Shown here in pieces: positions 35,357-44,542 of a stretch of 64,000 nt of DNA. Below the pieces are notes generated by a model that made no database searches, was not told where the DNA came from, and was given only the letters and a program-made list of their open reading frames with translations. A program made the position numbers and the translations under genes. This stretch comes from Nocardioidaceae bacterium (GTDB lineage Bacteria > Actinomycetota > Actinomycetes > Propionibacteriales > Nocardioidaceae), in the NCBI GenBank assembly GCA_030655315.1, contig JAURVT010000033.1:29795-93794 (forward strand), written 5' to 3'. Numbering within the stretch: the first letter of the stretch is position 1; the number at the start of each line of letters is the position of its first letter.

Positions 35357-36670
35357 ATGGCAGGACGTCGTCTGACGCGCTGGCAGAAGGCCAGCGCGGT
35401 CGTGCCGGTGGCACTGATCGTGGGCGCCTGGGGCGCCGCGATCGCGGGCCCGCAGGTCACCTCCGCGTCGAGCAGCCAGGACGGCTCGGACCCCGGCGTG
35501 CCCGAGGTGCCCAGCACCCCGTTCGAGCAGCCGGCCAGCATCCAGGCCCCCAACACCACGCCGCCCGGCGTCGACCCCAGGGCCGGTGCACCCGGCACGC
35601 TCTCGACGCTGTCGACCAGCGGCATCCCCTCGGCCGCCCTCCTCGCCTACAAGCGCACCGAGACGCTCCTCGCCAGCGCCGACGCGTCCTGCAAGCTGCC
35701 CTGGTCGCTCGTGGCCGCCATCGGCCGGGTCGAGTCCAACCACGGTCGGTTCGGCGGCAACCGCGTGGGCGCCGACGGCGTCTCGCGTCCCGGCATCTAC
35801 GGCATCCCGCTCGACGGCAGCAACAACACCGCACGGATCACCGATACCGACAGCGGTGCGCTCGACAACGACAAGGTCTACGACCGCGCCGTCGGGCCGA
35901 TGCAGTTCATCCCCGCCACCTGGAACAGCATCGCGGTCGACAGCAACAACGACGGCGCCAAGAACCCGCAGGACGTCAACGACGCGTCCCTCGCGGCCGG
36001 CGTCTACCTCTGTGCCGGTGACGGTGACCTGTCGGCGCGGCCCGGCGCGAGTGCCGCGGTGCTGCGCTACAACCGCTCGCAGGACTACGTGGACCTGGTC
36101 CTCGCGATCGCCGACCGCTACGCCAAGGGCGACTTCTCCGAGGCGCCCAACAACGTGCTCAGCACGCCGTCGATCGTCAACCGGCAGAACGACCAAACCC
36201 TCACGCCCAAGCAGCGCGCGGCGGCCAAGACCAAGACCAAGAAGAGGAACCAGGACCGCGCGGGCTCGTCCGGCGGCTCCACCGGCTCCACCGCGCCGGG
36301 CGCCTCGTCCGGTGGCGGCAGCACCGGCGGCTCGGGCTCGGGCGGAGGCTCGTCCGACGGTGGCGGCTCCGGCGGCTCGGGCTCGGGGGTCGGCTCCTCC
36401 GACGACGACTCCAGCTCGGGCAGCGGCGGGTCCGGCGACGTCGCCGACATCCCCGACGTCATCAAGAAGCCGGTCAAGGACACCGTCGACGAGGTGGTCG
36501 GGGGCGTGGGAGACGTCGTCGACGGCGCGACCGACCCGCTGCCGCCGCCGGTCGCCGAGCCGGTCCAGGACCTCTGGTCGCGCGCCGAGGCCACCGTCTA
36601 CTGCACCACGAACCAGCCCCTGAACGTGCTCGGCTGCGTCGGCAACCTGGTGGGCACGCCTCAAGGTTGA
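35357..36670 (+). CDS. Secreted lytic transglycosylase-like protein 1 (Gly/Ser-rich tail)
   Basis: This 437-residue protein has an N-terminal membrane or signal segment (about 13-34). An SLT-type lytic domain with PWSLVAAIGRVESNHGRFGG carries the catalytic Glu of RVESNHG, followed by AVGPMQFIPATWNSIAVD. After about residue 290 comes a basic patch (KQRAAAKTKTKKRNQDR), then a long Gly/Ser-rich linker and a 75-residue C-terminal end with two Cys. It probably cleaves peptidoglycan outside the cell. The ATG was chosen for its GGAGGGGAG site. A paralogue follows in tandem. Confidence 0.88.
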   Translation: MAGRRLTRWQKASAVVPVALIVGAWGAAIAGPQVTSASSSQDGSDPGVPEVPSTPFEQPASIQAPNTTPPGVDPRAGAPGTLSTLSTSGIPSAALLAYKRTETLLASADASCKLPWSLVAAIGRVESNHGRFGGNRVGADGVSRPGIYGIPLDGSNNTARITDTDSGALDNDKVYDRAVGPMQFIPATWNSIAVDSNNDGAKNPQDVNDASLAAGVYLCAGDGDLSARPGASAAVLRYNRSQDYVDLVLAIADRYAKGDFSEAPNNVLSTPSIVNRQNDQTLTPKQRAAAKTKTKKRNQDRAGSSGGSTGSTAPGASSGGGSTGGSGSGGGSSDGGGSGGSGSGVGSSDDDSSSGSGGSGDVADIPDVIKKPVKDTVDEVVGGVGDVVDGATDPLPPPVAEPVQDLWSRAEATVYCTTNQPLNVLGCVGNLVGTPQG

Positions 36671-36727
36671 CCCCGCACTTCGCCTCAGGTCTGAACGTTC
36701 GGTGACGATCGGCTCAACGCAGGCGCA

Positions 36728-36838
36728 GGATGGTTCGGACGGACCTACCCTGGGTACAGGGGTACTGGCGGTGTCGGGGACTTCCCCACCCGCGACCGCC
36801 GGCACGTGACAGGCAAGGCATCGCGGGCGGAGCCATCC
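36728..36838 (+). ncRNA. Candidate structured 5' leader of transglycosylase 2
   Basis: A long-range 9-bp pairing, GGATGGTTC (36728-36736) with GAGCCATCC (36830-36838, one G.U), closes a region. Inside it, GGCGGT (36767-36772) pairs with ACCGCC (36795-36800), enclosing GGGG-ACTT-CCCC. The ribosome site follows 15 bases later, so the fold could influence translation. No known riboswitch class, including the c-di-AMP ydaO motif, was recognised. This is a by-eye folding proposal only. Confidence 0.3.
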
Positions 36839-36867
36839 GGCCCGGGTGTCACGGGAGGGACGTCGTC

Positions 36868-38271
36868 GTGAGCAGCAGAGCAGGGAGTCGCCGGGGACCG
36901 GGACGCTGGCCCGCGGTCGCGGCCGCCGTGCCGCTGGTGATGATGGCCGGCGCCTGGAGCGCCGCCGTCGCCCAGAGCCCGGTCGAGCAGCCGTCCGCGT
37001 CGCACGGCACCGTCAGCGTGCCCGACGTGCCGGGCTCGGAGTCGAGCACGCCCCTGGTCACGGCCGCGCGCGACACCACCCCCGACGGCCCCGGTGGCGC
37101 CAACCCCGTCACGCAGCTCGGTGCCGTGTCCGACGCCGACATCCCCGTTGCAGCCCTGGCCGCCTATCGCCGCGCCGCCACCGTCCTCGCGTCGTCCGAC
37201 GCCGCGTGCCGACTGCCCTGGTCGCTGGTCGCCGCGATCGGCAAGGTCGAGTCGCACCACGGTCGCTTCGGCGGCAACACGCTCGGCGCCGACGGCGTCT
37301 CGCGCCCCGGGGTGCGCGGCATCGCCCTCGACGGCACGAACGACACCGCCCGCATCCTCGACACCGACGGCGGCGCCCTCGACGGCGACACCGCCTACGA
37401 CCGTGCGGTCGGACCCCTGCAGTTCATCCCGTCCACCTGGGCCTCGGTCGCCGTCGACGGCGACGGCGACGGCGTCAAGAACCCGCAGGACATCGACGAC
37501 GCCGCGGTGTCGGCGGGCGTGTACCTCTGCGCCGGCGGTGCCGACCTGTCGACGCCGGGCGGCGCACGCTCGGCCGTCCTGCGCTACAACCAGTCCGACG
37601 CCTACGCGACCCTCGTGCTCGCCATCTCCACGCGCTACGCCGCGGGCGACTTCAGCGAGGTCCCCACCACCACGGCCGACCCGGTCGACACCACCCCGGG
37701 CGCCCCCACCGAGGTCTCCACCCCGGGCAAGGGCCGCGCACCGGTGCAGGAGTCCAAGCTGGTACGCGACCCCGGCGCGCTCAGCACGCCCGCGACCAAG
37801 CCTGCTGCCAAGCCGCTCGCTCCGGCCACACCGGCCGTCCCGTCCCCGGGCCCGACCGCCCCCACGACGCCGACCACGCCTGCGCCGACGCCGACGCCGA
37901 CGCCGACCGTCCCCGCGACGCCCGCCGTGCCGACACCGTCCGCACCGACCACGCCGGCACCCGTCACGCCCACGCCGAGCGCGACGCCGTCCGCCGGGAC
38001 CACGCCGCAGACCGAGTCGCCGGCCCCCGCCGCCCCGACCGAGGAGCCGGCGGACCCCGCTCCGGCGAAGCCCGCGCCCAGCACGCCGGCGACGACCCCG
38101 GCCGAGCCCGAGACCCCGGCTCCCGAGGCGTGCACCGACGGCGAGGTCGAGGTGACCCGCGCCGACGCCGCCGGCGGCGCCACGCCGGGCACGTGCGAGC
38201 TCCCGTGCGCCCCGGGCACCGAGCCCGGCGCCACGGGCGTCGGTGCGTGCGTCGTCCTCGCCAAGGAGTGA
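36868..38271 (+). CDS. Secreted lytic transglycosylase-like protein 2 (Pro/Thr-rich tail)
   Basis: This 467-residue paralogue of the preceding protein has an N-terminal membrane or signal segment (about 11-32). The SLT domain has PWSLVAAIGKVESHHGRFGG (Glu in KVESHHG) and AVGPLQFIPSTWASVAVD. From about residue 290 to the end it is a Pro/Thr/Ala-rich wall-spanning region, closing with a Cys-containing segment (four Cys). The GTG at 36868 was chosen for GGGAGGG 7 bases upstream and because the upstream in-frame ATG (36730) adds sequence before the signal. Shared core and different tails imply duplication. Confidence 0.87.
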   Translation: MSSRAGSRRGPGRWPAVAAAVPLVMMAGAWSAAVAQSPVEQPSASHGTVSVPDVPGSESSTPLVTAARDTTPDGPGGANPVTQLGAVSDADIPVAALAAYRRAATVLASSDAACRLPWSLVAAIGKVESHHGRFGGNTLGADGVSRPGVRGIALDGTNDTARILDTDGGALDGDTAYDRAVGPLQFIPSTWASVAVDGDGDGVKNPQDIDDAAVSAGVYLCAGGADLSTPGGARSAVLRYNQSDAYATLVLAISTRYAAGDFSEVPTTTADPVDTTPGAPTEVSTPGKGRAPVQESKLVRDPGALSTPATKPAAKPLAPATPAVPSPGPTAPTTPTTPAPTPTPTPTVPATPAVPTPSAPTTPAPVTPTPSATPSAGTTPQTESPAPAAPTEEPADPAPAKPAPSTPATTPAEPETPAPEACTDGEVEVTRADAAGGATPGTCELPCAPGTEPGATGVGACVVLAKE

Positions 38272-38281
38272 CTCACACACG

Positions 38282-38343
38282 GCACATGGTGCGAAGCACG
38301 GTAGATCTACCGTGCTCGGCACCAACTACCACGTGAACGTGGT
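38282..38343. repeat. Composite palindrome A3 (variant core GGTAGATCTACC)
   Basis: A small GCAC-ATG-GTGC dyad (38282-38292) precedes a perfect 22-bp palindrome (38295-38316) centred on AGATCT, then ACCACGT-GA-ACGTGGT (38328-38343). The core differs from the other copies by a G-to-T change matched by C-to-A on the other arm. It lies between the converging transglycosylase 2 and hemB genes. Confidence 0.88.
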
Positions 38344-38357
38344 GTTTGGGCGGCCCG

Positions 38358-39332
38358 TCAGCGCAGGCGGCGGGCCACTTCAGCGGCCCAGTAGGTGAGG
38401 ACGACGTCGGCGCCGGCGCGGCGGATGGACAGGACGGTCTCGTCGATGGCGCGCTCGCGGTCGATCCAGCCGCGCTCGGCGGCGGCCTCGACCATCGCGT
38501 ACTCCCCCGAGATGTTGTAGGCGGCGACGGGGACGTCGACGAGGTCGCGCACGCGCTGCACCACGTCGAGGTAGCCCATGGCGGGCTTGACCATGACGAG
38601 GTCGGCCCCCTCCTCGACGTCGAGGAGCACCTCCCGCAGCGCCTCACGGGCGTTGGCGGGGTCCTGCTGGTACGTCTTGCGGTCGCCCTGGAGCGAGGAG
38701 TCGACGGCCTCGCGGAACGGGCCGTAGAACGCCGAGGAGTACTTCGCGGCGTAGGCGAGGATCGAGGTGTCGGTGTGGCCGGCGGCGTCGAGGGCCGCCC
38801 GCACGACGCCCACCTGGCCGTCCATCATCCCGCTGGGGCCCACCATGTGCGCCCCGGCCTCGGCCTGCGCGACGCCCATCCGGCCGTAGATCTCGAGCGT
38901 CGCGTCGTTGTCGACGCGCCCCCGGTCGTCGAGCACGCCGCAGTGGCCGTGGTCGGTGAACTCGTCGAGGCACAGGTCCGACATCACCACGAGCGCGTCG
39001 CCGGCCGCGGCGGCCGCGTCGGCGATCGCGACGTTCAGGATGCCGTCGGGGTCGAGCGCGCCGGAGCCGGTGGCGTCCTTGCGCAGGGGGACGCCGAACA
39101 GCATCACGCCGCCCAGGCCGAGCGCGGCGGCCTCGGCCACCGCGGCCTTGGCCGACTCACGGGTGTGCTGGACGACGCCCGGCATGCTCGAGATCGGGCG
39201 CGGCTCGCTGAGCCCCTCGGCGACGAACATCGGCAGCACGAGGTGCCGGGGCTCGACCGAGACCTCCGCAACGAGCCGCCGCACCGCCGGCGACGTGCGC
39301 AGGCGACGCGGGCGGTGGGCGGGGAACGCCAT
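38358..39332 (-). CDS. hemB: Delta-aminolevulinic acid dehydratase (porphobilinogen synthase)
   Basis: This 324-residue enzyme condenses two 5-aminolevulinates into porphobilinogen. It contains a metal-site-like segment [17 protein letters not shown], the active-site Lys regions [14 protein letters not shown] and [11 protein letters not shown], and [10 protein letters not shown]. It follows the cobA/hemD fusion by 11 bases and is the last gene of the rex-hem operon. Confidence 0.96.
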   Translation of the reverse strand: MAFPAHRPRRLRTSPAVRRLVAEVSVEPRHLVLPMFVAEGLSEPRPISSMPGVVQHTRESAKAAVAEAAALGLGGVMLFGVPLRKDATGSGALDPDGILNVAIADAAAAAGDALVVMSDLCLDEFTDHGHCGVLDDRGRVDNDATLEIYGRMGVAQAEAGAHMVGPSGMMDGQVGVVRAALDAAGHTDTSILAYAAKYSSAFYGPFREAVDSSLQGDRKTYQQDPANAREALREVLLDVEEGADLVMVKPAMGYLDVVQRVRDLVDVPVAAYNISGEYAMVEAAAERGWIDRERAIDETVLSIRRAGADVVLTYWAAEVARRLR

Positions 39333-39343
39333 CGCGGGGCCGG

Positions 39344-41095
39344 TCAGGCGCCGGCGCGGCGACGGCCCGTGGGACGTCGCTCCGACGGCTTGGTCACCGG
39401 CTCGCCCGCGTCGAGCATGGCCACGCGGCGCGAGGCGCCGAAGTCACCGAGCGCGTCGGCGAGGTCCTCGGCCGACGGAGACTCCGCGACGACGTCGACG
39501 CGCAGCCCGTGCTCCTCGGCCGTCTTGGCCGTGGCCGGGCCGATGCACGCGATGATCGTCGACGCGTGCGGCTTGCCGGCGATGCCCACGAGGTTGCGGA
39601 CCGTCGAGGACGACGTGAAGACGACGGCGTCGAACTTGCCGGTCTTGATCGCCTCGCGGGTCGGCGCCGGCGGCGGCGCGGCCCGGACGGTGCGGTAGGC
39701 CGTGACGTCGTCGATCTCCCAGCCGAGCTCGGTGAGCCCGGCGACGAGCGCCTCGGTGGCGATGTCGGCGCGCGGCAGGAAGACGCGGTTGATCGGGTCG
39801 AGCACCTCGTCGTACGGGGGCCAGTCCTCGAGCAGGCCGCGGGCGGACTGCTCGCCGCTCGGCACCAGGTCGGGGATGATTCCCCATGTCCGGATCGCCT
39901 CGGCGGTCTTGTCACCGACCGCGGCGATCTTCAGGCCCGAGAACGAGCGGGCGTCGAGGCCGTACTCGTCGAACTTCTCGCGCACGGCCTTGACGGCGTT
40001 GACGCTCGTGAAGGCCACCCACTCGTAGCGGCCCTCGACCAGGCCGCGGACGGCCTTGTCCATCTGCTGGGGATTGCGGGGCGGCTCGACCGAGATGGTC
40101 GGGACCTCCTCGGACACCGCGCCGTAGCTGCGCAGGCGGTTGGCCAGCCCGGCGGCCTGCTCCTTGGTGCGGGGCACCAGGACGCGCCAGCCGAACAGCG
40201 GCTTGGTCTCGAACCACGACAGCGTGCCGCGGAGGTCGACCACGTCACCGACCACGGTGACCGCGGGCGCGGCCATCTTGGCGGCGCGCGCGTCGGCGGC
40301 GACGTCGGCGAGCGTCGACACCAGGGTGGTCTGCTCGGTGGTCGTGCCCACCCGGGTCATCGCCACGGGGGTCTTGGGGTCGCGACCGGCCTCCATCAGG
40401 CCGGACGCGACCTCGCCGATCGTGTTGACCGCCGACAGCACGACGACCGTCTGGTCACCGGCGTAGGGGGCCCAGTCGACCTTGGAGTCGCCCATCCGCA
40501 CGACCGACATCTCGCGACGGTTGCGCGTGGTGAGCGGGACGCCGGCGTAGGCGGGCACCGCGGTGGCCGACGACAGGCCGGGCACGACCTCGAACGACAG
40601 GCCCGCCTTGACGCAGGCCTGCGCCTCCTCGGGGCCGGTCGCGTAGGTGAACGGGTCGCCGGCGAGCAGGCGCACGACGCGCTGGCCGGTCTTGGCGTGG
40701 CGGACGACGATGCGCCCGCGCGCCGACGGCGTGAGCGTCGCGCCGTCCTCGGCGAAGCCGCCGTCGACGACCTCGGCGCCGTTGGTCACCAGCGCCGCGT
40801 GCTCGGGCGCCTCGATGATCACGACGTCGGCCTCGGCGAGGAGCTCGGCGGCGCGGACGGTGAGCAGCCCGGCGTCACCGGGACCTGCCCCGACGAAGCT
40901 GACGTGACCGCGCGGGCGCACGGGCGCCGTCGGGGTCTCGGGAGGCGTCTGGAGCGACGCCTTGCCGCCGCCCTTGGGCGGGGTGGCCTGCGCCTCGGAC
41001 GCGTTCGGGCGCGACGTCGCAGTCGCGCGGGTCGCGGTGGAGGTGGTCGTCACAGTCGTCTTCTTCCTCGTCTGCCTCGGGGTTCGTGCAGTCAT
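39344..41095 (-). CDS. hemD: Bifunctional uroporphyrinogen-III C-methyltransferase / uroporphyrinogen-III synthase
   Basis: This 583-residue fusion starts with a Thr/Lys-rich, probably disordered segment (1-65). Next is a CobA/SUMT-type methyltransferase with [38 protein letters not shown] and a [18 protein letters not shown] motif. The C-terminal HemD domain (about 310-560) includes [10 protein letters not shown] and [11 protein letters not shown]. It both closes the uroporphyrinogen ring and can divert it to siroheme or cobalamin. The same fusion is usual in actinobacteria. The start ATG overlaps the hemC stop by four bases. Confidence 0.93.
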   Translation of the reverse strand: MTARTPRQTRKKTTVTTTSTATRATATSRPNASEAQATPPKGGGKASLQTPPETPTAPVRPRGHVSFVGAGPGDAGLLTVRAAELLAEADVVIIEAPEHAALVTNGAEVVDGGFAEDGATLTPSARGRIVVRHAKTGQRVVRLLAGDPFTYATGPEEAQACVKAGLSFEVVPGLSSATAVPAYAGVPLTTRNRREMSVVRMGDSKVDWAPYAGDQTVVVLSAVNTIGEVASGLMEAGRDPKTPVAMTRVGTTTEQTTLVSTLADVAADARAAKMAAPAVTVVGDVVDLRGTLSWFETKPLFGWRVLVPRTKEQAAGLANRLRSYGAVSEEVPTISVEPPRNPQQMDKAVRGLVEGRYEWVAFTSVNAVKAVREKFDEYGLDARSFSGLKIAAVGDKTAEAIRTWGIIPDLVPSGEQSARGLLEDWPPYDEVLDPINRVFLPRADIATEALVAGLTELGWEIDDVTAYRTVRAAPPPAPTREAIKTGKFDAVVFTSSSTVRNLVGIAGKPHASTIIACIGPATAKTAEEHGLRVDVVAESPSAEDLADALGDFGASRRVAMLDAGEPVTKPSERRPTGRRRAGA

Positions 41096-42021
41096 CGTGT
41101 GGCCTCCGCTACCAGGGCGGCGGCGCCGTCGGCGAGCATCTCGGCAGCGAGACGTGCACCGACGCCGACGGGGTCCTCGACGGCCCCCGTCATGGACATC
41201 CGGATCATGGGGACGCCGGAGACGGCCCCCACGACGGCCCGCAGCCACAGCTCGTCGCCGTCGTCGCCCAGGGCGACGTCGGCGAGGGCGCCCACGGGCG
41301 CCGAGCAACCGGCCTCGAGCGTGGCCAGCAGGCTCCGCTCGGCGGTGACGGCGGCCCGAGTGGGCGCGTCGTCGAGATCGGTGAGCGCGGCGAGCACGTC
41401 GACGTCGTCGTCGCGGCACTCGCACGCGAGCGCACCCTGCCCGGGGGCGGGGAGCATCTGGAGCGGGTCGAGGACCTCGGTGGCCTCGTCGACCCGGGAG
41501 AGGCGGGCCAGGCCCGCGCGAGCGAGCAGCACCGCGTCGACCGCTCCGTCGCGGACCTTGCCGATGCGGGTGTCGACGTTGCCGCGGATGGGCACCACGT
41601 CGAGCCCGAGGCCGAGCGCGTTGAGCTGCGCGGCACGACGGGGCGACCCGGTGCCGACGGTGGAGCCGCGGGGCAGCTCGCCGAGCGTGAGCCCGTCGCG
41701 GGCGACGACGACGTCGCGCGGGTCCTCGCGCGGCGGGACCGCGCCGAGGCTGATGCCGGCGGCCGGGGCCGTGGGGAGGTCCTTGAGGGAGTGCACGGCG
41801 ACGTCGACGCGGCCCTCGAGGAGCGCGTCGCGGACGGCCGAGACGAAGACGCCCTGGCCCCCGAAGTCGGTGAGCGGTGCGAGGTTGCGGTCGCCCTCGG
41901 TGCTCACCGGCACGAGCTCGGTGGGACGTCCGGTGACGCGGGCGACGGCCTCGGCCATCGTGGTGGACTGGGCGATCGCGAGCCGGCTGGCGCGCGTGCC
42001 GATGCGGATCACGTCGCTCAT
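41092..42021 (-). CDS. hemC: Porphobilinogen deaminase (hydroxymethylbilane synthase)
   Basis: This 309-residue enzyme polymerises four porphobilinogens. It has IRIGTRASRLAIAQ at the N-terminus, VHSLKDLPT, GTGSPRRAAQL and the dipyrromethane-cofactor Cys239 in LEAGCSAPVGA. The ATG at 42021 overlaps the hemA stop by four bases, and its own stop overlaps the hemD start. Confidence 0.96.
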   Translation of the reverse strand: MSDVIRIGTRASRLAIAQSTTMAEAVARVTGRPTELVPVSTEGDRNLAPLTDFGGQGVFVSAVRDALLEGRVDVAVHSLKDLPTAPAAGISLGAVPPREDPRDVVVARDGLTLGELPRGSTVGTGSPRRAAQLNALGLGLDVVPIRGNVDTRIGKVRDGAVDAVLLARAGLARLSRVDEATEVLDPLQMLPAPGQGALACECRDDDVDVLAALTDLDDAPTRAAVTAERSLLATLEAGCSAPVGALADVALGDDGDELWLRAVVGAVSGVPMIRMSMTGAVEDPVGVGARLAAEMLADGAAALVAEATR

Positions 42022-43328
42022 CGGCCCCCACCGTCCTCGGGACGCGGGGCGACTGCCTCGGTGACGGCCTCGACCGACGCGAGGTCGAGCGCGAACAGGT
42101 CGGCGACGGCGCTCGCGTAGGTGATGCCGTCGGGCTGGCCCGCGAGCTCCTTGATGCGCACGGTGGGCGCGTGGAGCAGCTTGTCGGCGACGCGGCGGAC
42201 GGTCTGCGCGACGTCGGCCCGCACGTCGGCGGCCAGCTCGGGGCGCCGCGCGGCGAGGCGCTCGAGCTCGGCCTCGACGACGTCGGTGGCCATCGAGCGC
42301 AGCGCGACCACCGTGGGCGTGACCCGCGCGGCGTTGCGCGCGGCGAGGAACGACGCGACCTCGCGAGCGACGATGTCGCGCACCCGGGTGACGTCGGCGG
42401 CGGTGCTCTCGTCGGGCGTGGACGCCGCGAGCTCGGCCAGGCTCACCAGGGTGACGCCCGGCAGGTCGGCGGCGGCGGGGTCGACGTCGCGGGGCAGTGC
42501 GAGGTCGAGCAGCACCAGCGGGCGGCCGTCGGCGACGCGACGGACGCGCTCGAGGTCGAGCACGGTGCCGGTGGCGCCGGTGCAGCTGACGACGACGTCG
42601 GCGAGGGCCAGCTCGGCGTCGAGCTCGTCCCACGGCACCGCGGTGCCCTGCACGCCCTCGGCGACGCGCTGGGAGCGCGCGAGGGTGCGGCCGGTGACCA
42701 CGATGTCGTGCACGTCGCGGCGCGCCAGCGTGGCGGCGGTGAGACCGGCCATCGCGCCCGCTCCGACGACGAGCACGCGGCTGGTCTGCAGGTCGGTGCC
42801 GCACGCCTCGGCGGTGTCGAGCGCGGCGCTGACGACCGACGGCGCGGCCTGGTCGATGCCGGTCTCGGCGTGGCCACGCTTGCCGACGCGCAGCGCCTGC
42901 TGGAACAGGACGTTGAGCGCGGGGCCGACGGTGGTCTGCTCCTGGCCGCGCTGCAGGGCGACGCGGACCTGGCCGAGGATCTGGCTCTCGCCGACGACCA
43001 TCGAGTCCAGGCCCGACGCGACCGAGAACAGGTGCTGCACCGCGGCGTCGTCGTAGTGCACGTAGAGGTGGCGCAGCACGGCGTCGCGGCCGATGCCGGC
43101 GTGGTCGACGAGCAGCGACGAGATGTCCTCGACACCGCCGTGGAAGCGCTCGGCGTCGACGTAGACCTCGACCCGGTTGCAGGTCGAGATGACGACGGCC
43201 TCGCCCACGTGGGGCGTCTCGACGGCGCGACGGACGAGCTTGTCGACGTCGTCGCCGGCCAGCGTCACGCGCTCGAGCACGTCGACCGGCGCACTGCGGT
43301 GGGACATGCCCACGACGAGGATGCTCAC
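42018..43328 (-). CDS. hemA: Glutamyl-tRNA reductase
   Basis: This 436-residue enzyme is the entry step of C5 heme synthesis, reducing glutamyl-tRNA to glutamate-1-semialdehyde. The catalytic Cys50 lies in ISTCNRVEVYV, followed by QILGQVRVALQ and the NADPH-binding VLVVGAGAMAGLTA. The C-terminal dimerisation helix is present. It overlaps rex by four bases, so its expression is tied to redox control. Confidence 0.96.
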   Translation of the reverse strand: MSILVVGMSHRSAPVDVLERVTLAGDDVDKLVRRAVETPHVGEAVVISTCNRVEVYVDAERFHGGVEDISSLLVDHAGIGRDAVLRHLYVHYDDAAVQHLFSVASGLDSMVVGESQILGQVRVALQRGQEQTTVGPALNVLFQQALRVGKRGHAETGIDQAAPSVVSAALDTAEACGTDLQTSRVLVVGAGAMAGLTAATLARRDVHDIVVTGRTLARSQRVAEGVQGTAVPWDELDAELALADVVVSCTGATGTVLDLERVRRVADGRPLVLLDLALPRDVDPAAADLPGVTLVSLAELAASTPDESTAADVTRVRDIVAREVASFLAARNAARVTPTVVALRSMATDVVEAELERLAARRPELAADVRADVAQTVRRVADKLLHAPTVRIKELAGQPDGITYASAVADLFALDLASVEAVTEAVAPRPEDGGGR

Positions 43329-44065
43329 AGCTGACCCACCACCTTCGCTGCGACGTCGTCCGTCGCGTCGTGACCGGGAACCGCTTCTTCTCCCGAGAGC
43401 GCCTTGCGCTGCTCGTGATACGCCAGGATCTGCAGCTCGATCGAGAGGTCGACCTTGCGGACGTCGACGCGCTCGGGCACCGACAGCACGGCCGGCGCGA
43501 AGTTGAGGATGCTGCTCACGCCCGCGGCGACCAGGCGGTCGGCGACCTCCTGCGCGGCGGGGCCGGGCGTCGCGATCACGGCGATGGAGATGCCGTGCTC
43601 GGCCACGACCGGCTCGAGCTGGTCCATCGGCGAGATCGGCAGGCCGCCGTGCTCCTCGCCGACGCGGTCGGGGTCGGCGTCGAAGATCGCGACGATCGAG
43701 AAGCCGCGCGAGCGGAACCCGCCGTAGCTGGAGAGCGCCTGCCCGAGGTTGCCGATGCCGACGATGACGACCGGCCAGTCCTGCGTCAGGCCGATCTCGC
43801 GCGCGATCTGGTAGCGCAGGTACTCCACGTCGTAGCCGACGCCGCGGGTGCCGTAGGACCCAAGGTGCGACAGGTCCTTGCGCAGCTTGGCCGAGTTCAC
43901 GCCGGCGGCTCCGGCGAGCTGCTCGGACGAGGCCGTGCGCATGCCGGCATCGGCGAGCGCGGCCAACGCCCGCAGGTAGACCGGCAGACGGGCCACGGTC
44001 GCCTCAGGGATCCCGCGGTCCGCCGCGGCTGCGCGGCTTCCCGTCGGGGGTCTCATCTGGGTCAC
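43325..44065 (-). CDS. rex: Redox-sensing transcriptional repressor Rex
   Basis: About 246 residues. The N-terminal winged helix includes IPEATVARLPVYLRAL and GVNSAKLRKDLSHLGSYGTRGVGYDV. The NADH-binding Rossmann core has VVIVGIGNLGQALSSYGGF. Rex senses NADH/NAD+ and represses respiratory genes until NADH rises. The GTG at 44065 sits 4 bases after GGAG; an ATG at 44056 is an alternative with poorer spacing. A Rex-type site 79-96 bases upstream suggests autoregulation of rex-hemACDB, and another lies before nuoA. Confidence 0.95.
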   Translation of the reverse strand: MTQMRPPTGSRAAAADRGIPEATVARLPVYLRALAALADAGMRTASSEQLAGAAGVNSAKLRKDLSHLGSYGTRGVGYDVEYLRYQIAREIGLTQDWPVVIVGIGNLGQALSSYGGFRSRGFSIVAIFDADPDRVGEEHGGLPISPMDQLEPVVAEHGISIAVIATPGPAAQEVADRLVAAGVSSILNFAPAVLSVPERVDVRKVDLSIELQILAYHEQRKALSGEEAVPGHDATDDVAAKVVGQL

Positions 44066-44143
44066 GTCGCTCCTGGTCCGCCCAGGGGTCGAGGCTCCGG
44101 CGTTCACGGATGTGTCGTCAGGCGGACACCCCACTGTAAGAGT

Positions 44144-44161
44144 TTGTGAACGAGAGAACAA
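44144..44161. promoter_or_regulatory. Rex-type operator upstream of rex
   Basis: TTGTGAA-CGAG-AGAACAA has one perfect half-site (TTGTGAA) and one degenerate half (AGAACAA for TTCACAA), matching 11 of 14 consensus positions. It lies upstream of rex at a promoter-like distance. Streptomyces Rex is known to repress its own rex-hem operon through such a site; use here is inferred. Confidence 0.7.
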
Positions 44162-44305
44162 AATCGAGAAGGGGGTGCAGGTGGGGGTGCGTGAGATATC
44201 CCACTAGCGGTGTGGTAGCGGCCGGGGTTCCGGTGATCTACCCGCGGGTCACGTCCGACGGCGGGGTCGGTGGGCACGGGCCCGGGCGTCGGGGCCGCCG
44301 CGGCC

Positions 44306-44542
44306 CTACGCCAGTGCTGCGCGCAGCCGACCGGCGTCGACGCGCCAGAAGTCGTGGCGCTCGCCGTCGACGAACGTCACGGGCACCTCGTCGCCGTAGG
44401 TGCGCACGAGGTCGGGATCGGAGTCGACGTCCTGCTCGGTCCACGACTCCCCCAGCTCGTCGCACACCTGCGCCACGACGCCGAGGGCCACCTCGCAGAG
44501 GTGGCAGTCGCGGCGGGTCAGGACGTGGACGCGGGCCGTCAC
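44306..44542 (-). CDS. Glutaredoxin-like (DUF836-type) small redox protein
   Basis: This 78-residue thioredoxin-fold protein has CHLC (Cys13, Cys16) in LTRRDCHLCEVAL and the cis-Pro in EVPVTFVDGE. The size and motif match the glutaredoxin-like gene found just before hemA in mycobacteria. The GTG at 44542 overlaps the stop of the upstream ligase gene by four bases. Its partner is unknown. Confidence 0.88.
   Translation of the reverse strand: MTARVHVLTRRDCHLCEVALGVVAQVCDELGESWTEQDVDSDPDLVRTYGDEVPVTFVDGERHDFWRVDAGRLRAALA

Noticed and set aside
36280..36460. Gly/Ser-coding repeats in transglycosylase 1 as a CRISPR-like or satellite array
   Set aside because: The repetition is in codons of a low-complexity linker with no regular spacer-repeat unit.
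36730..36867. Upstream ATG (36730) as the start of transglycosylase 2
   Set aside because: It lacks a ribosome site and adds 46 non-signal residues before the membrane segment; the GTG at 36868 has GGGAGGG at good distance.
36671..36867. c-di-AMP (ydaO) riboswitch upstream of transglycosylase 2
   Set aside because: The conserved ydaO sequence blocks I remember were not found, although the region may be structured.
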